DNA of 64,000 nucleotides from Bin80 sp965203305 (GTDB lineage: Bacteria > Bacteroidota > Rhodothermia > Rhodothermales > Bin80), in contig OZ241874.1 in NCBI GenBank assembly GCA_965203305.1, forward strand, positions 3,472,001 to 3,536,000. Reading direction: 5' to 3'. Of this stretch, positions 17,257-26,558 are shown piece after piece; position 1 is the first letter of the stretch, and each line of letters starts with the position of its first letter. The notes under the pieces were generated by a model. The model searched no databases. It worked only from the letters and a program-made list of their open reading frames with translations, and was not told the DNA's origin. A program made the translations under genes and the position numbers.

Positions 17257-18309
17257 ATGTATAGACTGTTCTGTTGTTTGGGATTGTTGGTTGCTCTGTT
17301 GCTGACTTCCTGTCGGCCCAAAGAAGACACCCGAATTCGATTTGGTCGATTTTTTCTGGACCAGCTGTTGCATCAAAGCACTTCTGAAAGAAGATTCGCC
17401 AACGTTTCCTATGAGAAGCTGTTCACACTCGGAACCACGGCAGAATTCAATCTTTATGAGCCTGTTTTTGTAGTTACTGATCGGCATGGGGCCATATATG
17501 TACTTGATTCTATGGTTTCCAAGACCCATAAATTTTCTCCCTCAGGGGAATACATGATGTCATACGGATATGGGTATGGGGAAGCCCCTGGTGAGCTTAT
17601 TGGAGCTAGTAACTTTGGGGTGGTGGAAGATTCAATGGTCTATATGGTGGATGGACCTGGTTACAAAATCTCGTTTTATGCAATGGATGGTCTTTTTCTA
17701 AAATCCGAATCCTATAGTGATCAGATGTATGACTATACACGAACGTTCTCTGGTCGAGAATATATTCTGTCGGTCAATCGTCCAACGCTGATAGAAACTC
17801 GTTTAGGAAAGGATAAAGACCCAATTGTTCGATTTTCTGATCTCACACCAGACCTTGCGGGAAATAAAAATCCTGGGCCTTGGGGGACTGGCGGCACCAT
17901 AACTACTTACAAGGAGAATTTAGTGTACACATTAGAGCGGTATCCATTACTCATCCAATACGCACCAGATGGCACACAGGTGTATGCCAGAACAACAGTA
18001 GATTACAACAGTGAATTCGAAGAACCTGAATTAGAGACACAAGCGGTTGGAGGTGTACCAATTGGGCGATTAATTGGGCCTGTTTATGCGATGAGCCGTT
18101 CTCTTTCAATAACAGGAGACACCCTTTTTGTGCACTCAATTTTTCCCCCGGGAGATGCTATTGACGCGTACGATGCAGAAACTGGTGAATATCTGTACTC
18201 AATGCGCATCCCCGGAGATCCGAATCGTCATAACAGTCTGAACATTCAGGATGGCAGAATTTATCAATCTCTAGATACCACAGTAGCGGTATGGCAGATC
18301 AAGTATTAG
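17257..18309 (+). CDS. Six-bladed beta-propeller lipoprotein (BF3164/NHL-like), copy 1
   Basis: 350 residues with lipobox LLTSC (Cys19). Repeating blade motifs are visible, e.g. DRHGAIYVLDSMVSKTHKFS (residues ~76-95) followed by PSGEYMMSYGYGYGEAPGEL, typical of the 6-bladed propeller proteins of Bacteroidota. These are thought to be cell-surface binding proteins of unknown ligand. It follows a small Cys-rich peptide gene and overlaps by 19 bp the start of a membrane thioredoxin gene. Paralog at 19323 has the same length and order of motifs. Confidence 0.85.
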   Translation: MYRLFCCLGLLVALLLTSCRPKEDTRIRFGRFFLDQLLHQSTSERRFANVSYEKLFTLGTTAEFNLYEPVFVVTDRHGAIYVLDSMVSKTHKFSPSGEYMMSYGYGYGEAPGELIGASNFGVVEDSMVYMVDGPGYKISFYAMDGLFLKSESYSDQMYDYTRTFSGREYILSVNRPTLIETRLGKDKDPIVRFSDLTPDLAGNKNPGPWGTGGTITTYKENLVYTLERYPLLIQYAPDGTQVYARTTVDYNSEFEEPELETQAVGGVPIGRLIGPVYAMSRSLSITGDTLFVHSIFPPGDAIDAYDAETGEYLYSMRIPGDPNRHNSLNIQDGRIYQSLDTTVAVWQIKY

Positions 18310-18845
18310 GACAGAAACAAAGAAAGCTGTCAAAGCCAGGCAGGATTGAAGCCTGGATTCATATTCTGTTGATCAGCTCAACCGCCTGTATCGTCATCTA
18401 CACCTTTACCGTCCATTCTTCACCCTCCTCCTCTGATGTTGACGTTTTGGAAATAGGTGACTCGCTACCTCGGATTAGTTCGTATATGCCTTCGAATCGG
18501 ACAGGGCTTATACTTTTGGCACTTTCCCCCGGTTGTCGTTACTGCAGACAAAGTTATCCATTCTATGAAACTCTGATTGCAATGCGTGACCAGAAGCGAT
18601 CTTCCTTGCCTATCATCGCAGCAGTGGATACAAGTAGCAGCATAAAATTGCAGACTCTTCTGCTGGAAGATGCTGGTGTGCATACAGACTCTTTGATTGC
18701 ACTCCCTTTTCACTCGTCTAAAATTCATTTTGTACCCATGATTATTTATCTTGACAGTCACGGCAAGATACGTGAAATATGGGAAGGAATGCTATCCGAA
18801 GAAGGGGAATCAGATGCCCTGTCTGTTATTTTCCATGGTATCTAA
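18291..18845 (+). CDS. Membrane-anchored thioredoxin-like protein
   Basis: 184 residues: a basic N-terminus, one transmembrane helix (~22-42), then an exported thioredoxin-like domain. The redox motif is CRYC (Cys82, Cys85) after LILLALSPG, followed by FVPMIIYLDSHGKIREIWEG, where VP is the cis-Pro position of the fold. TlpA/ResA-type proteins reduce or isomerise disulfides outside the cytoplasm. It overlaps the preceding propeller gene by 19 bp, so the two are translated together. Cys-rich small exported proteins lie on both sides, plausible substrates (inference). Confidence 0.8.
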   Translation: MADQVLGQKQRKLSKPGRIEAWIHILLISSTACIVIYTFTVHSSPSSSDVDVLEIGDSLPRISSYMPSNRTGLILLALSPGCRYCRQSYPFYETLIAMRDQKRSSLPIIAAVDTSSSIKLQTLLLEDAGVHTDSLIALPFHSSKIHFVPMIIYLDSHGKIREIWEGMLSEEGESDALSVIFHGI

Positions 18846-18891
18846 CTCAGGAATCTCTTGCAAAAATCCCGTATGATGAAGAGGTGTCAAT

Positions 18892-18953
18892 CTGAGAGTG
18901 CTTGCAGGCATATCAAGATCGGATATGGGAATATTTTTGCAGGGGACTCTCAG
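18892..18953. repeat. Dispersed short repeat, copy B, with inverted ends
   Basis: 62 bp starting CTGAGAGT and ending ACTCTCAG, a perfect 8-bp inverted repeat. TTGCAGG occurs twice inside. Related to copies at 14155 and 25738. It lies in the intergenic space before the second Cys-rich peptide gene. Confidence 0.6.
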
Positions 18954-19006
18954 GATTTGTTGGGTATCTTCTTTCCGCAAGCTCGTTCTAAACTTAGAAT
19001 TCAAAC

Positions 19007-19303
19007 ATGACCAGATTTTTTGACCGATCCCGACTGATTCGACTTGCCACATCCTTCTTCTGCGCAGCAGGAATCGTGGCATTGTCCTTTACTCTGTCGC
19101 TCTCCCCCCATACAGCATCAACGCCCCTCTTGTGCAGTGCTAAATGTAGTACTTACTGCTCAGGTGGGTCGAAGAAATGTTTCACAATAAAATGTTGTTA
19201 CACAGATTCAGGTGGGTGTAAAGTTGGGGATCCAGCGATCTTTGAGGTGAAATGTTATGATGAGGAATTCGCGTGGAACGCTGAGGGTGGGACCGAACAC
19301 TGA
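19007..19303 (+). CDS. Small Cys-rich exported protein
   Basis: 98 residues. A basic start and hydrophobic run (RLATSFFCAAGIVALSFTL) form a signal peptide; cleavage is likely near PHTAS. The mature part holds nine cysteines in ~50 residues (patterns CSAKCSTYC, KCFTIKCCYTD, GGCK, VKCYDEE). It sits 19 bp before a propeller lipoprotein, the arrangement seen for NVEALA peptides, though the sequence itself is not the classical NVEALA motif. Disulfide-rich structure is expected; function unknown. The upstream membrane thioredoxin may act on it. Confidence 0.65.
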   Translation: MTRFFDRSRLIRLATSFFCAAGIVALSFTLSLSPHTASTPLLCSAKCSTYCSGGSKKCFTIKCCYTDSGGCKVGDPAIFEVKCYDEEFAWNAEGGTEH

Positions 19304-19322
19304 TTGAGAAGATACCACGCAC

Positions 19323-20375
19323 ATGCACAGGTTATTCCTTGGATTCGGATTGCTGATTGCTTCATTCCTGACTTCATGTCATGTGGAAAATGAAAATGCA
19401 CCTGTTCGTTTTGGCCAACTATATCTGGATAGATTAACAGAACAAAATGTCTCAGAGAGAAATTTCCCCGAAATTTCTTATAAAAAATTGTTCACCTCCC
19501 CGGATGATAAGACAGATATTTTTCTGTATAACCCAGGAATTCTACTCGTTGACAGTCAGGGAAATATCTATGTAGCAGACTGGGCGATTAATAAGGTTCA
19601 AAAATTTTCCCCCTCCGGGGAACACATGACCACCTATGGCAATAGCGGCGATGGAACGGGGCCCGGAGAACTCCTCAGTATCACTGATTTTGGAATAGCA
19701 GGGGATACCACTGCTTACGTGGTGGATAGTTATGGTCTAAAAGTTGTCTTCTTTTCCATTGAGGGCAATTTTTTGTATCAGAATAGAGAGAAACACCAGC
19801 CAGAGAGATATAGAAAAACTGGTACAGGACGAGAATATATAACGCTTGCGACTGTTCCTCCCCTGCTTCAATACAGATCGGATGAAAATACTGAGATCAT
19901 TTCTTCCACGGATCTTGTAGACGGAAGAGAAACAGATTTAATGGGATTGGGTAGTGAGATAGAAACACATAATGAAAATATACTCGTTCGTTTATCTCAG
20001 TACCCCTTAATCCTTCAGTACGCACCAGATGGCACACTCGTGTATGCCAGAACAACAATAGGTTATGATGGTGATTTTACGGAACCTGAGATGGAAATAC
20101 TCACAGTTGGCGGAATGCCTGCCACAAGAAATGTCGGGCGATATTTTCATACAGGCCCTCTCACAATAGAAAACGGCAAGATTTTTGTCGCGGGAGTTAG
20201 CCCTTCTGAGGTGCCAGACGAAGTGGTGATTGATGTTTATGATCTAAGAACAGGTGATTACCAGTACTCAATGCTCCTGCCAGAAAAGGGGCGATTCAGC
20301 GATGCTGTTTACCGGAATGAGAGAATCCATCTGTCAAAAGATTCTACCGTTGTTGTGTGGGAAGTTCAAGGGTAA
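19323..20375 (+). CDS. Six-bladed beta-propeller lipoprotein, copy 2
   Basis: 350 residues, same length as the copy at 17257 and similar throughout (FGQLYLDRL..., VDSQGNIYVADWAINKVQKF, PSGEHMTTYGNSGDGTGPGEL, YAPDGTLVYARTTI). Lipobox LLIASFLTSC (Cys19 region). NHL/6-bladed propeller repeats cover most of the protein. It is immediately downstream of the Cys-rich peptide gene at 19007. The two modules therefore arose by duplication and then diverged. Confidence 0.85.
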   Translation: MHRLFLGFGLLIASFLTSCHVENENAPVRFGQLYLDRLTEQNVSERNFPEISYKKLFTSPDDKTDIFLYNPGILLVDSQGNIYVADWAINKVQKFSPSGEHMTTYGNSGDGTGPGELLSITDFGIAGDTTAYVVDSYGLKVVFFSIEGNFLYQNREKHQPERYRKTGTGREYITLATVPPLLQYRSDENTEIISSTDLVDGRETDLMGLGSEIETHNENILVRLSQYPLILQYAPDGTLVYARTTIGYDGDFTEPEMEILTVGGMPATRNVGRYFHTGPLTIENGKIFVAGVSPSEVPDEVVIDVYDLRTGDYQYSMLLPEKGRFSDAVYRNERIHLSKDSTVVVWEVQG

Positions 20376-20807
20376 ATTAGAGGGAGCCGTCGTGAAAATG
20401 AATTGCACTGCTTTACCCCGGCATTTTCAGATTGTGTATTACGGACAAATCGGCCGGTGAATCCGCTACAAGTCGGCCACCTGTTCAGCGGATTTGTGAT
20501 CGTCTTCATGATTCGGCAGTCTATGCGCACGGGTTGCTGCTAGCGGGGCATATATCCAGAGTCCCGCAAAAATACAGCAAAAGAGCAGAGAACGCCCGGG
20601 AATTGGCAGACTGCGTATTTCGCAGGCAGCCCCCATAACTTCGGATTTACTGGCTCGAATAGTCGGAATAGACGGGGGTCTGTTCCGTTAGAACGGGACG
20701 AGGCCAATGTCACCCGGTTCTCCGTTTTTTTTTAGTCGTAGGGGCTGGTGGCAAGTATCGGTTTGTGTATGTGTTCCTGCAAACGTGGGACAAACAGGAA
20801 AAGGGGT
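20376..20807. other. Intergenic region between convergent genes
   Basis: About 430 bp between the converging propeller and hydroxylase genes. A hairpin-like GTTCCGTTAGAACGGGAC (20683-20700) and a run of nine T (about 20726-20734) are present but too far apart for a canonical terminator. No gene supported. Confidence 0.4.
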
Positions 20808-21743
20808 TTAGGGCGATTCAGGGTTCCTGTGTTTGCTCATGTATATGATTCCCCTCTTTCTGTCTGTTTTGGCACCAATTCCGTGCAGAACCTGCCCGAG
20901 AAATGTCCTGGGAAACTTCTCAATGTCTTTGAAGCCAAGTTCAATATCCCGCCCGCTATGCGGGATGGAGGCGGTCTTGAACAAATAATCCCAAAGACTG
21001 AGACTGATCCCGTAATTGATGCCATACGGATGCCCCTCGGGCCAGTGCTTGGCATGATGCCAGATATGCATCTGGGGGCTGTTAATGATGTATTTCAGAG
21101 GGCCCAGCGGAATCCAGATATTGCTGTGATTCGCATGTCCGACCACCAGTGTAATCAGATAGACAATGAAGTATTCTTCAAGTCCGAATCCGATCATGGC
21201 CAGCGGGATGTACTGAAGTCCGTTGTAGACCACATTCTCCATCCAGTGAAATCGCAGATGTGCCGCGAATCCCATCTCTTCCACGGAGTGATGCACCTTG
21301 TGAAATTCCCATAATGCCGGGACACGATGCAGCAGCCGGTGCACATTCCAGTGAATAAAATCGCGAATCACAAACAAAATCACCAGTTGCGCCCACCCGG
21401 GAAGATTCCCCACCTGGATCGCCACCAGGTTGGGAATTCCGATACTGGCCAGAGCGTCATTAAAGAGGTTGACAACCACCATGCTCGCCGCATTGAAAAT
21501 AAAAAGCGAGAACAGGAAGTAGTTGAAAAACATGTAGAACAGGTCAAGCCAGAAATCATGCCTGAACTTTCTTTGCTCCTTCCGCCATGGTGCAAGGAGT
21601 TCAAGTACAAAGAAAAAGAGGCTTACCCCAATCAGCCAGTAGAAATAGTTCTGCCAGTGCGGAGTGGTGATTTCAGTCCACAGATAGCCGGCATAGGACT
21701 CGTAACCGTTCAGAAATATTTTCCAGTACTTCTCCATGTCCAT
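20808..21743 (-). CDS. Sterol desaturase / fatty acid hydroxylase family membrane protein
   Basis: 311 residues with several hydrophobic segments (~30-50, 72-95, 160-185 region). The di-iron His clusters of the family are present: HRLLH, HKVHHS, GHANH and WHHAKH. Such integral membrane enzymes hydroxylate or desaturate lipids; the substrate is unknown. The start ATG overlaps the recG stop (TGATG), so it is translationally coupled to recG. A second His cluster near residue 240 (QMHIWHHAKHWPEGHPYG) supports the call. Confidence 0.88.
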   Translation of the reverse strand: MDMEKYWKIFLNGYESYAGYLWTEITTPHWQNYFYWLIGVSLFFFVLELLAPWRKEQRKFRHDFWLDLFYMFFNYFLFSLFIFNAASMVVVNLFNDALASIGIPNLVAIQVGNLPGWAQLVILFVIRDFIHWNVHRLLHRVPALWEFHKVHHSVEEMGFAAHLRFHWMENVVYNGLQYIPLAMIGFGLEEYFIVYLITLVVGHANHSNIWIPLGPLKYIINSPQMHIWHHAKHWPEGHPYGINYGISLSLWDYLFKTASIPHSGRDIELGFKDIEKFPRTFLGQVLHGIGAKTDRKRGIIYMSKHRNPESP

Positions 21744-23845
21744 CAGCCTGTGCGGGCGTATCCTTCCATACGCGCCAGCACGAACGCTTCAAAGTAGCTG
21801 CGCATGGACTGATGTTCTGGCAAATCCAGTTCTGAATCTCTTTCCCAGAGGTCGGCAACTGCTTGTTGTGCACTCTCTATAATGCGAGCATCCTCTACAA
21901 TATTTGCGAGCTTGAATTCCGGCAACCCGCTCTGCCTCGTCCCAAACATGTCTCCTGCTCCGCGAAGCCTCAGGTCAGCTTCGCTAATCTTGAAACCGTC
22001 TGTCGTACCCTCAATGACTCTCAGTCGCTCTCTGGATTCTGCCGACTGCCGCCACTCCGCCATGAGTATGCAGTAGCTCTGGTGCCTGCCTCGTCCGACA
22101 CGTCCGCGCAACTGGTGCAGCTGGCTTAATCCGAATCTCTCCGCATGTTCAATGACCATGATGGTCGCCTCCGGCGCATCAACACCAACCTCAATCACGG
22201 TCGTTGCCACCAGAACCTGTATCTCTCTTGACTTGAACTCTGCCATGACAGCTTCCTTGTCCTGACTCTTCATTTTGCCGTGCACGAGTCCGACCTTGAA
22301 ATTCCCACACAGCTGTTGCCATGCCATATACCCCGCCTCTGCATTCTTGAGATCACTCTTTTCGCTTTCTTCTACTTGCGGATAGACAATATATGCCTGC
22401 CTTCCCTGCTGCAATTGCTCCATTACCATTGCTTCCATTTCGGAGCGGCGGCTCTCCCGAAGCAGTTTTGTGATAATTGGTTTTCGCCCCTTCGGGAGTT
22501 CCCGTATGGTCGTCATGCTGAGGTCCCCATACATGGTCAGCGAGAGGGAGCGGGGAATGGGGGTTGCACTCATCAGGAGCATGTGCGGATTATTGCCCTT
22601 GGCAACCAGGCTGGCCCGCTGTTCCACGCCGAAGCGATGCTGCTCATCCACCACGGCAAGGGCCAGGTTCTTGAAGTTTACATGCTCCTGAAACACCGCA
22701 TGCGTCCCCACAACAATGTCCGCTGTTCCGCTCTCAATCTGTGCCAGGATCTGCTCCCGTACGCGCTTGCGCTGCCCTCCAATCAGGAGGCCAATATTCA
22801 TGCCGAGCGGCTCAAGATAGTTGCACAGGCTATTGTACTGCTGCTCCGCCAGAACCTCTGTCGGTGCCATGAAAACACCCTGCATCTGACTGTCCACGAC
22901 CAGAATCAGGGCCGCAACGGCAACCACGGTTTTGCCACAGCCAACATCCCCCTGCAGCATCCGGTACATTGGGGAGCCGCTCAGCAGGTCCCGCTCAATA
23001 CTTTCCAGGGCATCTGTTTGCCCCTTTGTTAACTCAAATGGAAGCACCTCGTCAATGAACTGCCTGTAGCGGGGGCCCTGGCCGTTCAGGCGAATCCCCT
23101 TGCGCTCCGTACGGTTCTTCTGAGTATAGCGCAGAAGCAACTGGAGGAAGAACAGTTCTTCAAATTTAAGCCGATGCCTGGCCTGCTCAAGCTCTTCATG
23201 GCTCTTTGGAAAATGAATGGCGCGAAGAGCCACCCGGCCATCCATCAGATTATATCTCTGCCGTACCAGTTCAGGAAGAACCTCTGGAAACTGCAGCCCG
23301 CGAGCCTTGATGAGTTCGTAAATAATACGACGGAAGGCCTTGCTGTTCAGCCCAACTGTCTGCAATCGTGCAGTTCCGGGGTAGAGAGCAGTAATCCTTC
23401 CTGTGGAAAGCTGGGGGCCTCCCTCATCCAGCCTGTCAAAGTCTGGGTGCACCATTGTCCAGCTATGGTTATACCTGGAAATCTCTCCCGTAAATGCAAC
23501 CCGATAGCCCGGAGAAAATGCTTTTTGAACCCACTGGGCCCCCTGGAACCAGATCAGTTTCATGTGCCCGTTCGAGTCGTCACGAATCGTCACCTCCAGA
23601 CGCTTGCGATTGCGACCGGACACTACATTGACGCTGAGCACGATTCCAATAACCGTTACGGTTTCACCTCTGGCACTCAGATCAAGTATTCGTGTCACAT
23701 TTGAGTGATCCAGATAACGCCGGGGATAATAGTGCAGCAGATCCAGACAGGTCTTGATACCGGCTTGCGCAAGTACCTGTGCACGAGATTCTCCCACCCC
23801 CTTAAAATAGCGGATACCATCATCCGCGAATACACTGTTTGCCAT
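21743..23845 (-). CDS. recG: ATP-dependent DNA helicase RecG
   Basis: 700 residues. An N-terminal OB/wedge domain (residues ~60-150, with VTVIGIVLSV) is followed by SF2 motifs: Walker A GDVGCGKTVVA, DEQH (VVDEQHRFGVEQRA), MSATPIPRSL, and motif VI QLHQLRGRVGRG. RecG remodels stalled replication forks and Holliday junctions. Full length and undamaged. Overlaps the hydroxylase gene by one base. Confidence 0.96.
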   Translation of the reverse strand: MANSVFADDGIRYFKGVGESRAQVLAQAGIKTCLDLLHYYPRRYLDHSNVTRILDLSARGETVTVIGIVLSVNVVSGRNRKRLEVTIRDDSNGHMKLIWFQGAQWVQKAFSPGYRVAFTGEISRYNHSWTMVHPDFDRLDEGGPQLSTGRITALYPGTARLQTVGLNSKAFRRIIYELIKARGLQFPEVLPELVRQRYNLMDGRVALRAIHFPKSHEELEQARHRLKFEELFFLQLLLRYTQKNRTERKGIRLNGQGPRYRQFIDEVLPFELTKGQTDALESIERDLLSGSPMYRMLQGDVGCGKTVVAVAALILVVDSQMQGVFMAPTEVLAEQQYNSLCNYLEPLGMNIGLLIGGQRKRVREQILAQIESGTADIVVGTHAVFQEHVNFKNLALAVVDEQHRFGVEQRASLVAKGNNPHMLLMSATPIPRSLSLTMYGDLSMTTIRELPKGRKPIITKLLRESRRSEMEAMVMEQLQQGRQAYIVYPQVEESEKSDLKNAEAGYMAWQQLCGNFKVGLVHGKMKSQDKEAVMAEFKSREIQVLVATTVIEVGVDAPEATIMVIEHAERFGLSQLHQLRGRVGRGRHQSYCILMAEWRQSAESRERLRVIEGTTDGFKISEADLRLRGAGDMFGTRQSGLPEFKLANIVEDARIIESAQQAVADLWERDSELDLPEHQSMRSYFEAFVLARMEGYARTG

Positions 23846-23936
23846 GGCGGACAGGTTACCTGTGAGCCAGCAATTCAGAGTATTCTCCTGCCCTCTGAAT
23901 CAACGGCATTCGCTCAACTGTGCACATTCCAGTCTC

Positions 23937-24674
23937 TCAGTTGGTACCAGGAAGATCCAGTCCAATCGGAAACACCGCTTGGACTGGATCACCGGGTTTG
24001 AGGTCAAGCATCAGCTGCCTTCCTGTGCGCCGGTAGATTCCATCATTCGAATTCCGCGTCGTTCGCTTCCCGCGCTGGCTGTACGGCGACCGGGCGTATA
24101 CCTGATCCGTCAGATCATCATCAAAGTACAGTTGCGTGGAAAACTCATACCCCTTCCCTTCCTCTGTCTCTGTACGAACCTTCAGATGGATGTGTACCGT
24201 TCGCCCCCTGTACCATCCGGGATATACTGTCGTAAATTTGGCAACTCCATCCTGGTCTGTCAGCTGATAGCCACGCAAGAACTTTTCTCCACGCAAATCT
24301 GATCCGCGATCCCTGAACCCCGAATATCTGCCCGCAGCATCGCACTGCCATAGGTCTACTTTGGCACCAGGCAGGGGAGTGCACTCTCCGCGACTGACCC
24401 GCAAAATCTGGAATGTGATCTCAAGCGGCAACCCGGCAGAAACCTCTCTGGTGGAAGGATCAATCCGAATGTCAGACCGGTCAAGTTCAACATCCATGAA
24501 GAATGGTCCCTCGGTCTGCTCGGGGTGCACGATGCAAGAGGGCAGAGGCGCAGATGATGATGCAGTCCGGCTTGCAGCAGAATGACCAGCCCCTGCCATA
24601 AGGGTTGCTCCGAAGATCTGCATCACCTCTCTTCGGGTAAGTATGCGTCCAATAGGGTTGTCGTCTGTGTCCAT
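23937..24674 (-). CDS. Intradiol ring-cleavage dioxygenase (exported, Tat-type leader)
   Basis: 245 residues from the ATG at 24674 (MDTDDNPIGR). A twin-arginine-like leader (LTRREVMQIFGATLMAGAG) suggests export. The intradiol dioxygenase core shows the Fe(III) ligands: Tyr117 (DAAGRYSG), Tyr155 (YPGWYRGR), His161 and His163 (HIHLKV). It resembles the beta subunit of protocatechuate 3,4-dioxygenase, but as a stand-alone exported protein of unknown aromatic substrate. A longer frame begins at 24806, which would bury the leader, so the shorter start is preferred. Confidence 0.85.
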   Translation of the reverse strand: MDTDDNPIGRILTRREVMQIFGATLMAGAGHSAASRTASSSAPLPSCIVHPEQTEGPFFMDVELDRSDIRIDPSTREVSAGLPLEITFQILRVSRGECTPLPGAKVDLWQCDAAGRYSGFRDRGSDLRGEKFLRGYQLTDQDGVAKFTTVYPGWYRGRTVHIHLKVRTETEEGKGYEFSTQLYFDDDLTDQVYARSPYSQRGKRTTRNSNDGIYRRTGRQLMLDLKPGDPVQAVFPIGLDLPGTN

Positions 24675-24830
24675 ATCCTCAGGGCTTATCGGAACTTTCA
24701 CTGACTGTTTCTCAATAACAGGAAAGTAGCCTTTTCCGATTGCATGCAGGCCCGAATCATGAAGGTCGTGTATAGCGAATCTCGCAGAGAACCATTTCGA
24801 TGCCATCGGAGTTCCATCTGACCGTTACGA

Positions 24831-25643
24831 ATGCACATACTGACATGCCTTATACACGCCGCGAGTCTCCCTCAAAAATACTTTTGTAACCGAACCAGCA
24901 TGCCCTTAAACACTCCCAGTGGACTATTATCCTCAATACCCAGAATTTCGCAACAGGCTCGCCGCGTGTCTCAAGCCATACAGAGAAGGCTTTTAACGGC
25001 TGGGAGAAGAGGCTGGCTCAGAACAAAAGGCGTACGATTTGCCCCGCCCAATTTTATTTTCTTCTGCTCTGCAGAAAACAGCTCGCAGATGACGGTGATA
25101 GATGTAGGTTGTGGTTCAGAGGCTGAATTCTCTACTCACATGCTCGTCAAATATGGGGCGAAATGTTTCGGAGTAGATCCGACACAAAAACACAGGCGCG
25201 CACTGCTGGATCTCGCATACAGGTATCTGGATTTTTCGTATATCCCTCGTGCCGTATGTGCGAATAATGGAGATCTCAAATTTTTTGAGTCAAAAGTCAA
25301 TGAGAGTGGATCCATTATGACAGATCATACGAATGTGGTGACAGATGAAACGATTTCGTACCCGGTAAAGGGCCTGACACCGCGATCTCTCCTTGATCAC
25401 ATTGGACTTGATTCAGCTGACATATTGAAGCTGGACATAGAAGGAGCCGAATACAGGCTTCTGAAAACACTTCCAAAAGACGAGTTACTTCCTTTCAGGC
25501 AAATATTTGTTGAGTTCCATCATCATGCGGTAGAGCGTTACACATACGCAGACACACAGAAGGCAGTCGAAACTGTCTGTGAAATGGGATTTGAAAACTA
25601 CTCCATAGACGGTCACAATTATCTGTTTCGCCGTTTGAACTGA
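24831..25643 (+). CDS. FkbM family methyltransferase
   Basis: 270 residues. The AdoMet site is TVIDVGCGSEAEFS (residues ~86-99), with GVDPTQKHR as the acidic loop. The FkbM signature follows at SADILKLDIEGAEYRLLKTL. FkbM enzymes O-methylate small molecules or glycans. The ATG at 24900 (MPLNTPSGLL) is an alternative start that would remove a poorly conserved 23-residue leader. No biosynthetic cluster surrounds it. Confidence 0.85.
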   Translation: MHILTCLIHAASLPQKYFCNRTSMPLNTPSGLLSSIPRISQQARRVSQAIQRRLLTAGRRGWLRTKGVRFAPPNFIFFCSAENSSQMTVIDVGCGSEAEFSTHMLVKYGAKCFGVDPTQKHRRALLDLAYRYLDFSYIPRAVCANNGDLKFFESKVNESGSIMTDHTNVVTDETISYPVKGLTPRSLLDHIGLDSADILKLDIEGAEYRLLKTLPKDELLPFRQIFVEFHHHAVERYTYADTQKAVETVCEMGFENYSIDGHNYLFRRLN

Positions 25644-25737
25644 TTCTTCGCAGCCTGTCTGGTGACTCATTCCACCTGTATTCATATCTCTGATCCTTGA
25701 GAGGATTATCTCCTGCATGTACAAGAAAAATCGTGGA

Positions 25738-25801
25738 GGATTGAGGCTCCTGCAAAAATATCTTTACGCCCGATCTTAGTGTGCCTGCAAGTACTCTCAG
25801 A
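25738..25801 (-). repeat. Dispersed short repeat, copy C (inverted)
   Basis: On the minus strand it reads CTGAGAGTACTTGCAGGCAC and later ATTTTTGCAGGAGCCTCAAT. About 30 bp match copy A with one mismatch, and both halves match copy B. It lies between the FkbM and NadR-like genes. Confidence 0.55.
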
Positions 25802-25860
25802 GCGATAGTTCTCTGCCATCCAGAATTTTTGCAGAAAACCCAAGTGATTCTTTCAGCAAA

Positions 25861-26430
25861 ATGAAACCTGCTGACCAGCAAAATCATCACGGTAACCTGC
25901 CCACTGTGGTGCTGATGGGGGCTGAATCAACTGGAAAAACCACACTGGCAGAAGCTCTGGCACAGCACTACAAAACAGTCTGGATTGCCGAATATCTTCG
26001 GATATTTGTTGATGAAAAGGGATCGCTTCCCGAGGAAAAGGATGTTCATGCGATAGCCAGAGGTCACCTGGAACTTGTTACAAAAATGCGATCCAAGGCA
26101 AATAAAATCCTGTTCCTGGACACGGATCTGTTCACTACCTGCGTGTACCAGCGGATGTATTTTGATGAATGTCCTGACTATATTGAACACACTGCCAGAG
26201 AGCACCGGGCTGGACTGTACCTGTTCACAGAACCGGATATTCCCTGGGTTTCAGACCCGGGCCAGCGGGCGAGTCCTGAGACACGCCTTCGTTCACACAG
26301 GCTCCTGAGCACGGAGGCAAGAGCACATTCCCTGAATACCATTCCTGTCTGCGGCTCCCATGCCGAGCGTCTGAAGACCGCAGTCAAGGCGGTTGATCAC
26401 TATATCCGTGGCTATGCGAAGAATCAATGA
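25861..26430 (+). CDS. NadR/Ttd14-like AAA ATPase (possible ribosylnicotinamide kinase)
   Basis: 189 residues. Walker A GAESTGKT (20-27) is followed by a VWIAEYLRIFVDE segment and FLDTDLFTTCVYQRMYF, the kinase half of NadR. The C-terminal region ends near a YIRGYAKN tail. NadR kinases phosphorylate nicotinamide riboside in NAD salvage. The nucleotidyltransferase and regulatory domains of classical NadR are absent, so the exact substrate is uncertain. Confidence 0.85.
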   Translation: MKPADQQNHHGNLPTVVLMGAESTGKTTLAEALAQHYKTVWIAEYLRIFVDEKGSLPEEKDVHAIARGHLELVTKMRSKANKILFLDTDLFTTCVYQRMYFDECPDYIEHTAREHRAGLYLFTEPDIPWVSDPGQRASPETRLRSHRLLSTEARAHSLNTIPVCGSHAERLKTAVKAVDHYIRGYAKNQ

Positions 26431-26558
26431 CGAGACTGAAAATGCTATCCTTCCCAAGTTGGCAAATTTCATGCAATACGCCGAAAAAACAGCCCGCTCT
26501 TGCCGATCCGAAACCCCCTCCCTGAGAGCTCGTGGGGATAGAATGGTGCGATCAAACG

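Noticed and set aside
20683..20735. Intrinsic terminator after the second propeller gene
   Set aside because: The hairpin and the T-run are about 25 bp apart, so they do not form a standard terminator.
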